This document shows, one piece after another, positions 42,701 through 50,075 of a stretch of 64,000 bases of DNA; position 1 is the stretch's first letter, and each line of letters begins with the position of its first letter. Location of the stretch: contig NZ_JAPDDR010000002.1 of NCBI RefSeq assembly GCF_025950095.1, positions 1 to 64,000 of the forward strand, read 5' to 3'. The notes beneath the pieces are model-generated. The model was not told the origin of the DNA and searched no databases. It was given only the letters and a program-made list of their open reading frames with translations. This DNA comes from Luteolibacter rhizosphaerae. Lineage in GTDB: Bacteria; Verrucomicrobiota; Verrucomicrobiia; Verrucomicrobiales; Akkermansiaceae. The position numbers and the translations under genes were made by a program.

Positions 42701-44678
42701 AAGAGGCACGCGAGCTGATCCGCGTCGAAGAATCGAAGGTGCTGTGGCTCGCGTTGTCCCATGCGGTCCGTTTGTGGATCATGGTGGTGACCATCCCGGG
42801 TAGCAGGTTCACGTCCACCTCGGCATGCGTGGCGATCACGAAGGCACCGTCGAAGTTGTCTTGGAATCCGTGTCCGAGTTCGTGGTAATTCCCCCAAGAG
42901 TTTGTCAGCGCGGCATTCAGGAATACATCTTCACCCACGCCCCAGCCGTTCTCGGTGGGATAGCCGGCGTAGGCGGCACCGTAGGCCACGTAGCGCGCGC
43001 TGGCCATGGCCTCGCCGCGTTTCCGCCAGGCACTATAGCCATAGTACTCGTCCGCGGTGTCCATCACCGCTTTCCAGTGGTTCGCGATCTGCGTGGGATT
43101 GGTCAGAGCCGCGAGCTGCGGCCGCTCGACATACATCACCAGCTTGTCGGTCTTGATGAAGCCGTAGGGCGCGGGGTTGTTCTTCAGCGTGCTATTCCAC
43201 TCCGCATCCGTATTCACTCCCAGGGTGAAGGCCGGTGCGGGCAGGGCCCCGCTTACCGTCACATCGAAGGTTCCGAGGCTTGAGCCGGCAGGCACCAGGA
43301 TCGTGACCAAGCCACCCATCACGTAACCGGTCTGGGTCGTGGCGCTGGTCAGGGACACCCTGCGCCAGAGCTTCGGGAAGAAGGTCCAGTTGCTTTGGTT
43401 CCAGATCTGGTCCTCGCTGCCGTTCGGGGAAATGTGGGCCTGCAGGCCCGCTCCCGTCTTGTCGGAGGGAATCGTGATCGTGATGGTTGCCCCCGGGGCG
43501 GCATACACGCCGGTCTCGATCCGCACCGGCTTGCTGCCTTGGTTCATGTAGAAGTCCGCAGCAGTGTTCCCGTTGACCGAGACCGTCCTGCTGACGGTGC
43601 TGCCGGCCAGCGGTGCGCCGGGGAAGTCGCTCGCACTCGGGTGCGCGAACAACTGGGCCGGTGTCATCGCGTCGTACTTGTTCGATTGGTAGCGCGCCAA
43701 GGATGCTTCCACCGGCTTGCTTGCCTTGGCGATCGGTGCCGCCGCGGTGGGTGCGATCACGCCGTAGTGGCTTGAGTCACCCAGCGTCTCCATGTCCGCA
43801 TTCAGCGCAGCCACGTTCGTGCGCACCGCGAGCACCTGATCGATCGATGCCGCGGCGATGACTTTGTTCGCCAGGCTCATCGTGATCAGTCCCTCCTTGT
43901 CATCGATCAGGTCGTCGCTGCCATTGAGTGCGCTGTAATAGGGCGAGGGCGCGGCGGATGGCACGGTGGCGGGACTCGCGCCATCCCAGCCGGAGCCACT
44001 GTAGGTAAGGCCGAAGGCTCCCATCACGGCATAGGCATCTGCCGAGGGCGTGGCACCCAGAGCCCATGGCGTTGCGCCGCAGACGATCCCGCCGCCAGCT
44101 GCCGTGAAGGTCTGAATCTTGGTCACGGCCGAGGCGCTGTAACCCGAGTGCCAGTCGAAGACGAAGACGTCCACCCCGCTCAGGTCGTTGGTGGAGGAGC
44201 TCATCGTTGTGGTCACCGACTTCACGAGATAGCCGCGGCTGGTCCAGAAGCTGGTATTTATGCCCGCACCGCAGCCGACCGTGATGGTGGAGGGAGTGGT
44301 CTTGCGGCTTGCCCACTTCACGCTCGCCTCCAGCAGGGCGGGCATGGAGTTCGCGCCGCCGTTCAGCGGCCCGTTGTGAGAGAAGGCCACCGCGCAGGCG
44401 GCCGTCGAGGCATAGCTGTCGTTGTAGCGGCCGGCCGCCATCATGGCGACGCCATTGGCATCCATCAGCACCGGGAAGGAGGCGGTGCCATGGCGGGCGA
44501 TGCTACCGGGCGAGCCCCAGCCGGAAACCGTGAGGCCGGCCGAGGTGCTCGTGATGCTGCCGAAGTCGGCAGCCAAGTCGGCCTTCGCGAAGGGCGTCGC
44601 GATGGCCAAGGCGATCCAGATCATGAAGCGGGAGGGCGCCTTCATGCGGATGCCGGGTTGTTGGACTTGGGAGTTCAT
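39714..44678 (-). CDS. Very large secreted M60-type metallopeptidase with cadherin, PA14 and LamG modules
   Basis: A 1,654-residue exported protein. After a signal peptide (ending FAKA) comes a ThuA/amidotransferase-like region to about 230, then an M60/enhancin-type zinc peptidase with NYHELGHGFQ (His599, Glu600, His603). Cadherin-like repeats follow from about 796, a PA14 lectin-like domain (about 990-1110), a bacterial Ig-like domain (about 1141), a LamG domain (about 1263-1430) and a C-terminal sandwich (GDGQIIARVASVENTDGWAK). M60 enzymes cut mucin-type glycoproteins. ATG 44678 has GGGAGA upstream; ATG 44645 is an alternative. Confidence 0.85.
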   Translation of the reverse strand: MNSQVQQPGIRMKAPSRFMIWIALAIATPFAKADLAADFGSITSTSAGLTVSGWGSPGSIARHGTASFPVLMDANGVAMMAAGRYNDSYASTAACAVAFSHNGPLNGGANSMPALLEASVKWASRKTTPSTITVGCGAGINTSFWTSRGYLVKSVTTTMSSSTNDLSGVDVFVFDWHSGYSASAVTKIQTFTAAGGGIVCGATPWALGATPSADAYAVMGAFGLTYSGSGWDGASPATVPSAAPSPYYSALNGSDDLIDDKEGLITMSLANKVIAAASIDQVLAVRTNVAALNADMETLGDSSHYGVIAPTAAAPIAKASKPVEASLARYQSNKYDAMTPAQLFAHPSASDFPGAPLAGSTVSRTVSVNGNTAADFYMNQGSKPVRIETGVYAAPGATITITIPSDKTGAGLQAHISPNGSEDQIWNQSNWTFFPKLWRRVSLTSATTQTGYVMGGLVTILVPAGSSLGTFDVTVSGALPAPAFTLGVNTDAEWNSTLKNNPAPYGFIKTDKLVMYVERPQLAALTNPTQIANHWKAVMDTADEYYGYSAWRKRGEAMASARYVAYGAAYAGYPTENGWGVGEDVFLNAALTNSWGNYHELGHGFQDNFDGAFVIATHAEVDVNLLPGMVTTMIHKRTAWDNASHSTFDSSTRISSRASFGALPAAQQTWAEACGNTVGYDFYFNIADSFGWVAYKTALTRLMNYLQNPTGSTDNDIKNLNTSDPNFKRNRFYILFCDATGRNLDSYFQRYGLGVTGRGYEITQSVKDLVAAKGYPVWTDNTAPSAISNPGTLTLAEDTMQGTLIHDFSVTDVDPGETHTYAITAGDSNGDFSIDPLTGELRVFSLDYERATSYSLTITASGNAVPFSGTRHTITRSFTVNVTNTPDAPVVDGELFTASSAMSAGTVLGTASVTIDPTRTVSSWTITAGNGSGIFAINASGQVTLQTPGSLGSPAAYQLTVRATDSAGQSGYGQVIVYANASLGLSEERWTGQVISGSPGYTGHLTSFTSAQNVAENYTRRLTGWLFPPSSGLYTFWIASDDGSTLSLSTNSSSANKAAIGAVSGYTGFQSWDQQGSQKSKTVFLKGGQPYYIEAIQNEGGGGDHVAVAWQGPGITRAVIPGSALIPAAPGVALNDYAPAAPTITLTSPTNGASYGSPASIAMAATVNDNGNNITKVQFLDGATLVSEDYAPPYTATLNTSAAGSHPLKAKLVYGTSTLDSGTATVTVTSSPTDTDGDGYPDTLETALGTNPNSSSSQPSSLYSGLKSWWRLNESSGTSAADSSGYQRTGTVSGGTWTTGKDANGLLLDGTDDTVLVGNSAALTGTTDFTLGAWVKVNSGSPLGTVIQQREPGGSGYIGEYMLNVNANGTVNFFVYGSGGYQFDLTSTTAVNDGQWHYLSGVRSGTTGYLYIDGVQAATATGTVQSLNALAVSIGYDYRDTNKHFTGTIDDVRIYSRALSGTEVMSIANPYLLPSPWTAQDIGSTGVAGTSTHSAGTYTLNGSGADIWGTADAFHYVWQPLSGDGQIIARVASVENTDGWAKAGVMIRESLTTGSKHAMIVISPSNGVSFQRRTATGGSSTSTTTAGITAPRWVRITRTNNTLATSYSSNGTTWTTLGSATISMAANIQIGLAVSSHNNTTDCTAVFDSVTVTP

Positions 44679-44963
44679 TGTGGCTTTTTTGTCTCCCAAA
44701 CGCCGGAAATCGGTCTTTTTGGGATTTCTAAGCCCGTAGATGAAAATACCGGCAAGTGTCAAGAATGTCTGAATAAAAATGTATGGATTTAGGCTTATAA
44801 AAGATATTAGTGTCCGTTTTTGATGTGGTTGATCGCGCAATCATATTGGTAATCACATGATTGATGACGAATCGTGTCTTATCACGGCTTTTGGGCAGAA
44901 GTGACCGATGTGCTTCCACCGCGAAGCTTGATCTGCCGTCGGCGGGCGGCGCATCGTCGCGGC
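44679..44963. promoter_or_regulatory. AT-rich divergent promoter region
   Basis: The 285 bases between the M60 gene (minus) and ruvX (plus) include an AT-rich tract (about 44690-44880) unlike the flanking high-GC DNA. On the minus strand a perfect TTGACA lies at 44762-44757, about 80 bases before the start of the M60 gene. A good -10 could not be fixed. No gene is supported here. Confidence 0.4.
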
Positions 44964-45389
44964 GTGGATGGCAGCGATCATCACCCGGCGCTCGGGATCG
45001 ACCACGGCGAGGCCCGCATCGGCATCGCCGCGACCGATCCCTTGGGAATTCTCGCGCACCCGGTGGAGACCATCGAGGTCCGGAAGACTGATGCCATCGA
45101 ACGCATTGCCATCCTTGCGCGGCAGCGCTCGGTGAAGACCCTTGTCTTGGGGCTGCCGGTGCGGGTGGACGGCACGGAAGGCACGGCAGCGGAGAAGGTT
45201 CGCGGCTTCGGCGCAAAGCTTTCCAAGCGCCTCCCTGAATTGCCTCTCGTGTATGTGGACGAGGCTTACACGACCATGGATGCCTCCGCGAAGCTGCGCG
45301 AAGCGGGCCGAAATGCGAAGCAACAGAAGGGGATCATTGATCAGGCCGCAGCGGTTGCGATCCTGGATCTCTGGCTGGAGTCTCTCTGA
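44964..45389 (+). CDS. ruvX: Putative pre-16S rRNA nuclease / Holliday junction resolvase-like YqgF
   Basis: RNase H-fold protein of the YqgF/RuvX family, essential for 16S rRNA 5'-end maturation in E. coli. It has the first acidic strand PALGIDHGEARIGIAATDP, then LVLGLPVRVDGTEG, YVDEAYTTMDA with the conserved Asp-Glu, and the C-terminal IIDQAAAVAILDLWL. GTG 44964 gives 141 residues, the normal length. The frame is open back to an ATG at 44874, adding 30 residues that do not resemble the family. No clear ribosome binding site supports either choice. Confidence 0.87.
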   Translation: MDGSDHHPALGIDHGEARIGIAATDPLGILAHPVETIEVRKTDAIERIAILARQRSVKTLVLGLPVRVDGTEGTAAEKVRGFGAKLSKRLPELPLVYVDEAYTTMDASAKLREAGRNAKQQKGIIDQAAAVAILDLWLESL

Positions 45390-45500
45390 GTCCTTTTCCG
45401 AGGAATGCCGGTCAAGAGGTGGATGTATTCTGCTCCAAGTGGCGGAAACATACCATTTATGAGTCTCGGGGATTTGTTCCGTTTCTGAGTCAGGACTGCC

Positions 45501-45523
45501 AATCGCGCCGAATCGACGCGATT
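45501..45523 (+). promoter_or_regulatory. Inverted repeat upstream of the TSP3/LamG gene
   Basis: AATCGCG (45501-45507) and CGCGATT (45517-45523) are exact reverse complements with nine bases between. It lies about 120 bases before the secreted-protein gene, in a 255-base gap that holds no gene I can support. It may be an operator or chance. Confidence 0.2.
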
Positions 45524-45644
45524 TGTGCCGATTCCCCAGTCCCTTTTCGGATCAGCGTTGGCGGTGGTATCCGCAGTGCTAAAATTGCATGCAAAGCTCA
45601 TTCCCCGTCCCCCCTCCGTGAGCTTGTTGGACCCAACGAAACAC

Positions 45645-48281
45645 ATGAACCCGATCAGAAACATCCACATGGCCCACCGGGCTCCGGCGCGACTGGCCGG
45701 TCTCGCTCTGGCCTTCGTGACCGCCGGTGGCACTCATGCCGCGACGGTCAACCTCTCCGCCCTGGACGCTCTCGGAGCGTCTTCCTTCAACACGGCGGGC
45801 AACTGGAATCCCTCCGGTGCGCCCGTCGCCGGTAACGACTACGTCGTTTCCATCCTGCGCCTCCGCACCCCCGCCGCCACCGGTGATTTCACCTTTGCCG
45901 GTTCGTCGCTGACGATCGCCACCAGCGCCGGTAACATGACCTTCAAGGGTAACAGCAGCGCCGTCATCACGGTGCCGAACCTGATCCTCTCCGGTGGTCT
46001 GATTGACCACCTCAACGCTTTCGATCAGGTCTTCACCCTGGCGGGCAATCTCACCGTGACGGGGACGGGCTCGCGCCTCTCCGCGACGCAAGGCCCGATC
46101 GTGGTGACCGCCCCGATCGCGGGCACCGGGGAACTCACCATCATCGCCAACCTCGGCACCACCTTCGCTGCGGCGAATACCTTCACCGGCAACCTGGTGG
46201 TCAACGGGGCCTTCACCTTGGCAGACACCGGCAGCCTGGTCTTCGACATCGGCGCCAATGGAGTGAACAACTCGGTGAGCGGCACCGGACCTGCGACCTT
46301 CAACGGCACCTTCACTATCGACCTCGCTGACGCGGGCAACACCGTCGGCAACAGCTGGACCTTGGTGAACGTCGGCACGCTGACTGAAACCTTCGGCGCC
46401 GCCTTCACCGTGGCGGGCTTCACCGAGAACGAAGGTATCTGGACCTCGGCGTCCGGGACCTACCAGTTCTCGGAAGCTTCCGGCGTGCTGACCCGCATTT
46501 CCGGGGATAGCGACGGCGACGGCCTGCCCGATACCTGGGAATATGCGAACTTCGGAGCGGGGAATCTCACCGAAGGAGCGAGCGGCGACTTCGACCTCGA
46601 TTTCTCGACCAACCTGGCCGAGTACCTCGCGGGCACCAACCCGGCCAACGCCAACTCCTATCCGGACACGGACGGGGACGGTTTGGGCGACGGTTGGGAG
46701 CTGTTCTACTTCAACAACAGTCTGGCACAGACGGCGGCCGGTGATCCGGACGGCGACTTCAACAGCAATGCGGTGGAGTTCGCGGCGGGAACGGACCCTG
46801 GCTTCGCGGGCAGTTACCCCGACACCGAAGACGGCTTCGGCGACGGTCTGAACGATGGTTGGGAGATCCACTACTTTGGCAGTATTGCGGCGGGAATCCC
46901 CTCGGCGGATCCGGATGGCGACCTGGTGCCGAACCTGGACGAGTTCACTGCAGGCACGGACCCGACGGATCAGCTGTCCTCCCCGGACAGCGACATGGAC
47001 GGCTTGGCGGATGGCTGGGAGGTGCACTATTTCGCGCTGCCGGGAGAGTCGCTTGCGACCGTTATTGCCAAGCAGTCGGCTACCGATGATCCGGATGGCG
47101 ACAGCTTCACCAACGGCATGGAGTTCGCGGCGAAAACGGATCCGACCAGCGCCTCCTCCTATCCCACCTCGGTGGCCTACTGGCGCTTCGAGGAACGTAC
47201 TACGGGTGTCGTGCCTGTCGGCGATAACAGCGGCGGCAACCAGGCGAACACCGTGCTCGATTCCTCCGGATTGGGGAATCACATGATGACCTGGCGCGAC
47301 TATACCTCGCCGACCTATTCGACGAACCTGCCCTTTGCCACGGTGCCTCTCACCGGGGCGACGAATACGGCCTCGCTCGCCTTCGCCCGCGATGGGGGGA
47401 ACCTCTTCATCACCGACAACGTCTACACCACCGGCGCAGTCCCCCTGAACAGCCAGGTCTTCAGCGCCTTCACGATCGAAGCCAGCTTCAACACCACGGC
47501 CACCAACGTGTGGCAGGTGGTGATCGGCAAGAGTGGTAACCCGATCGGAGGACAGCCGCCCTTCTCGCTGAAGATCCGCGCCACCGACAACAAGCTGCTG
47601 GCCGGCATGGTGGACGGCTCCGGCACGGCTCGCGAAGCGGTAAGCCTTCGCTCGATCACGACCGGCTCCTGGTATTCGGCCGCGGTGACCGCCAGTGCCA
47701 CCGAGCTCAAGCTCTGGCTCAAGGCCGCTGGCGACGCCAACTATGTGCTTGAGGCCACCCTGCCGATCAACGGTGCCTTCTACAACTATGCCGGAGTGAA
47801 TGCCCCATGGGTCATCGGCCTCGGCAAGTGGAACGGCGCGGATGCCGATCCCTTCGGCGGCAACATCGATGAGGTGAGGATCAGCCCGAAGGTGCTCGCG
47901 CCTTCCGAATTCCTCATTCCCGTTACCAGCAACGATAGCGATGGCGACGGACTCGATGACACTTGGGAGCAGGCGAACTTCGGCGGCCTCGCCCAGACTG
48001 CCAGCGGTGACTTCGATGGCGATGGGACCTCGAACCTCGTCGAGTACTTGCTCGGTCTCAGCCCGGCCAATGGCAGCTCCTTCTTCAAGGGCAGCCTGAG
48101 CGGCAATACGCTCACCTGGCCTGCCGCGGCGGGACTCGGCTTCACCGTGCAGCGCAGCACCACTCTCGGTAGCTGGGAGAATGTGGGAACCGTGAACACC
48201 ACGGGCACCAGCGGAACTTGGACCGATACCAATCCTCCGTCCGGCAAGGTGTTCTACCGCGTGGTCCTGAACACGAACTGA
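45645..48281 (+). CDS. Secreted adhesin-like protein with TSP3-type calcium repeats and LamG domain
   Basis: An 878-residue exported protein. The signal peptide (APARLAGLALAFVTAGGTHA) is followed by a beta-helix-like region of autotransporter-associated strands (residues about 30-280, FTLAGNLTVTGTGSRLSA). Five calcium-binding loops of the 'DSDGDGLPDTWE' kind begin near residue 288 (DSDGDGLPDTWEYANFG, DTDGDGLGDGWELFYFN), and the last is at about 764. A LamG/concanavalin domain occupies about 505-745 (VAYWRFEERTTG). The C-terminus (FTVQRSTTLGSWENV) is a strand-rich module seen in many verrucomicrobial surface proteins. No PEP-CTERM or LPxTG anchor is present. An adhesion or substrate-binding role is inferred. 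Confidence 0.8.
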   Translation: MNPIRNIHMAHRAPARLAGLALAFVTAGGTHAATVNLSALDALGASSFNTAGNWNPSGAPVAGNDYVVSILRLRTPAATGDFTFAGSSLTIATSAGNMTFKGNSSAVITVPNLILSGGLIDHLNAFDQVFTLAGNLTVTGTGSRLSATQGPIVVTAPIAGTGELTIIANLGTTFAAANTFTGNLVVNGAFTLADTGSLVFDIGANGVNNSVSGTGPATFNGTFTIDLADAGNTVGNSWTLVNVGTLTETFGAAFTVAGFTENEGIWTSASGTYQFSEASGVLTRISGDSDGDGLPDTWEYANFGAGNLTEGASGDFDLDFSTNLAEYLAGTNPANANSYPDTDGDGLGDGWELFYFNNSLAQTAAGDPDGDFNSNAVEFAAGTDPGFAGSYPDTEDGFGDGLNDGWEIHYFGSIAAGIPSADPDGDLVPNLDEFTAGTDPTDQLSSPDSDMDGLADGWEVHYFALPGESLATVIAKQSATDDPDGDSFTNGMEFAAKTDPTSASSYPTSVAYWRFEERTTGVVPVGDNSGGNQANTVLDSSGLGNHMMTWRDYTSPTYSTNLPFATVPLTGATNTASLAFARDGGNLFITDNVYTTGAVPLNSQVFSAFTIEASFNTTATNVWQVVIGKSGNPIGGQPPFSLKIRATDNKLLAGMVDGSGTAREAVSLRSITTGSWYSAAVTASATELKLWLKAAGDANYVLEATLPINGAFYNYAGVNAPWVIGLGKWNGADADPFGGNIDEVRISPKVLAPSEFLIPVTSNDSDGDGLDDTWEQANFGGLAQTASGDFDGDGTSNLVEYLLGLSPANGSSFFKGSLSGNTLTWPAAAGLGFTVQRSTTLGSWENVGTVNTTGTSGTWTDTNPPSGKVFYRVVLNTN

Positions 48282-48286
48282 ACATC

Positions 48287-48964
48287 TCAGGGTACGTCGT
48301 TACGCAAAGGGCATCCGGGGGCCACCCGGGTGCCCTTTAACTTGGGCGGGAACAACTCGCCGCAGAGCAGGCAGGACCTGCCGTCGCAGCCCCGTGCGGT
48401 ACAGTGGCCACGGCCGTAAAAGATGATCTGCAGGTGCAGCACGTTCCAGCGCTCGCGGGGGAAGAGTTTCTTCAGGTCCCGCTCGGTCTGCTCGACGTTC
48501 TTCCCTTCGGTAAGCTTCCAACGTTTCGCCAACCGGTGGATGTGCGTGTCCACGGGGAAGGCCGGTACGCCGAAAGCCTGCGCCATGACCACGGAGGCGG
48601 TCTTGTGGCCGACTCCGGGTAGGGCCTCCAGCGCCTCGAAACTCGCGGGCACCTCGCCGCCGTGCTGCTCTACCAGGATCACGGATAGATCCCGGATGGC
48701 CTGCGACTTCCTGGGCGAAAGCCCGCAGGGGCGGATGATCTCCTTGATCTTCTCCACCGGCACCAGCGCCATCTTCTCCGGCGTGTCGGCCAGAGCGAAG
48801 AGCGCAGGCGTCACGGTATTCACCCGGGCGTCCGTGCACTGCGCGGAAAGCAAGACCGCGACCAGTAACGTGTACGGGTCGCGGTGATCGAGAGGGATCG
48901 GCGTTTCCGGATAGAGCTCCGCGAGCCGCCGGTCCACGTGCTTGGCACGTTCGGCCCGGGTCAT
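48287..48964 (-). CDS. nth: Endonuclease III, with altered cluster cysteines
   Basis: DNA glycosylase/AP lyase for oxidised pyrimidines, 225 residues. The helix-hairpin-helix LPGVGHKTASVV carries the catalytic Lys and VDTHIHR the catalytic Asp; LLSAQCTDARVN is the family's N-terminal motif. The C-terminal iron-sulfur region is unusual: four cysteines in HCTARGCDGRSCLLCGEL are spaced C-X4-C-X4-C-X2-C, whereas the standard is C-X6-C-X2-C-X5-C. The cluster may bind differently or be lost. The gene converges with the TSP3/LamG gene, five bases apart. Confidence 0.9.
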   Translation of the reverse strand: MTRAERAKHVDRRLAELYPETPIPLDHRDPYTLLVAVLLSAQCTDARVNTVTPALFALADTPEKMALVPVEKIKEIIRPCGLSPRKSQAIRDLSVILVEQHGGEVPASFEALEALPGVGHKTASVVMAQAFGVPAFPVDTHIHRLAKRWKLTEGKNVEQTERDLKKLFPRERWNVLHLQIIFYGRGHCTARGCDGRSCLLCGELFPPKLKGTRVAPGCPLRNDVP

Positions 48965-48974
48965 CGGGTGAAGC

Positions 48975-49667
48975 TTAGCGGGAGGCCGTGGCAGCGGTGC
49001 GGCCGGCGGTCATCTTGTTGATCGCCGCATACATCTGCGCGCAGTGCGCGTAGTGCGTGCGCTTCGAGAGCACCTCGGCGCTGCGGGCGTAGGAGCCCCA
49101 CTGCACCACGGTCAGCTCGACATTGCGACGGCCCCAAGCGCCCATATGGGCCTTGGACGGGGTGTAGATGTCCACGGTGTTCGTGCCGGTAAGGGCCGAG
49201 CCGTAGTCATCCACCACGAAGAGCTGGGACATGCCCTTGATACGGAAAACGGTGCCGAGCGGATAGACGGCCCAGTCGGCGGCGGCGCTGCGCACGCGGT
49301 CCGTGTAGCGGAGCGGGGTGCCGGCGGCGTTCATCGAGCCATACTCGATGTGGTCATCCTCGGAGCAGGTGTAGGCGGTCGTGCGCACCAGGCGGGTACG
49401 GTCGGAAGCCTTGTAGAAAGGCATGCCGTGCTTGTCCTTCGGCTTGCCAGCGGTCTGCGCGACTACCGCGGAGGACGGCTGGGCCGTGGTGAACCCTCCG
49501 GCTTGGGAAAGCGCAGGGTTCGAGGAAGAATAATCGTAGTAGCCGCGAGACGAGGAAGAAGACGGCTTGATGTTGGTTTTGGACAAGACCTTCAGGTCGG
49601 AGTCCGAGGCGCAGCTCGAAAGAAAAAGGGCAGCGAGCGCGGCGGCGGAAGCGAGGCGGAAAATCAT
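48975..49667 (-). CDS. 3D-domain lipoprotein (MltA-C/RlpA-like fold)
   Basis: A 230-residue predicted lipoprotein (lipobox LSSC at about residue 19) with a serine-rich linker and a C-terminal 3D domain. The domain is named for its three aspartates, seen in FVVDDYGSALTGTNTVDIYTP, with the preceding PLGTVFRIKGMSQL and RTTAYTCSEDDH. The double-psi barrel of this kind is the catalytic core of MltA-type lytic transglycosylases and of Rpf-like and YabE proteins that act on peptidoglycan. Whether this short form is catalytic is uncertain. It lies ten bases from nth on the same strand and may be its upstream operon partner. Confidence 0.82.
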   Translation of the reverse strand: MIFRLASAAALAALFLSSCASDSDLKVLSKTNIKPSSSSSRGYYDYSSSNPALSQAGGFTTAQPSSAVVAQTAGKPKDKHGMPFYKASDRTRLVRTTAYTCSEDDHIEYGSMNAAGTPLRYTDRVRSAAADWAVYPLGTVFRIKGMSQLFVVDDYGSALTGTNTVDIYTPSKAHMGAWGRRNVELTVVQWGSYARSAEVLSKRTHYAHCAQMYAAINKMTAGRTAATASR

Positions 49668-50075
49668 GCGGTTTGTTAGGCGTGCTTGATAATGAACGGA
49701 TCGCGTTATTCGAGACTCCAGCTTTTACGGGTCTTGCCGGGGGTCGGCAACCTTAAAATCCACTGTTAGTGGTAGGGTTTCGAAAGCTGCTTGCGTGCCA
49801 TTGCGTATGACTTAGATTCCCCACTTCGGATTTCTGTTCATTTGAATCGGTTAGGTTCGGAGCAGAAATTGATGGGAATGAGGGGCTTCCCGGGATGGGG
49901 GAACTGTCTAACAAAGGTCGGGACTTAATGGTCGAAAAGCGTCCATCGGAGCATATCCGCAGGTGAATTCCCGAGTGGGTAGACCCCGCAGATTCCCGAG
50001 TTTGCGATTCCGCGCAGGGATGATCGCTCGTTTTTCCAGCCTCGTTGGGAAGGTTAGAGAGTTCGATGGGGCTAC
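49668..50075. other. Intergenic region without supported gene (408 bases)
   Basis: Between the 3D-domain lipoprotein gene and the end of the membrane-protein operon (both minus). Short open frames exist on each strand, but they are low-complexity and unlike known proteins, with lower GC at third positions than the neighbours. A small stem TTGCCG/CGGCAA (49734-49750) lies 67 bases before the lipoprotein gene. Upstream promoter signals for that gene are expected here but none is convincing. Confidence 0.5.

Noticed and set aside
44874..44963. ATG start for ruvX at 44874
   Set aside because: Adds 30 residues unlike the family; the GTG at 44964 gives the usual length. Not excluded outright.
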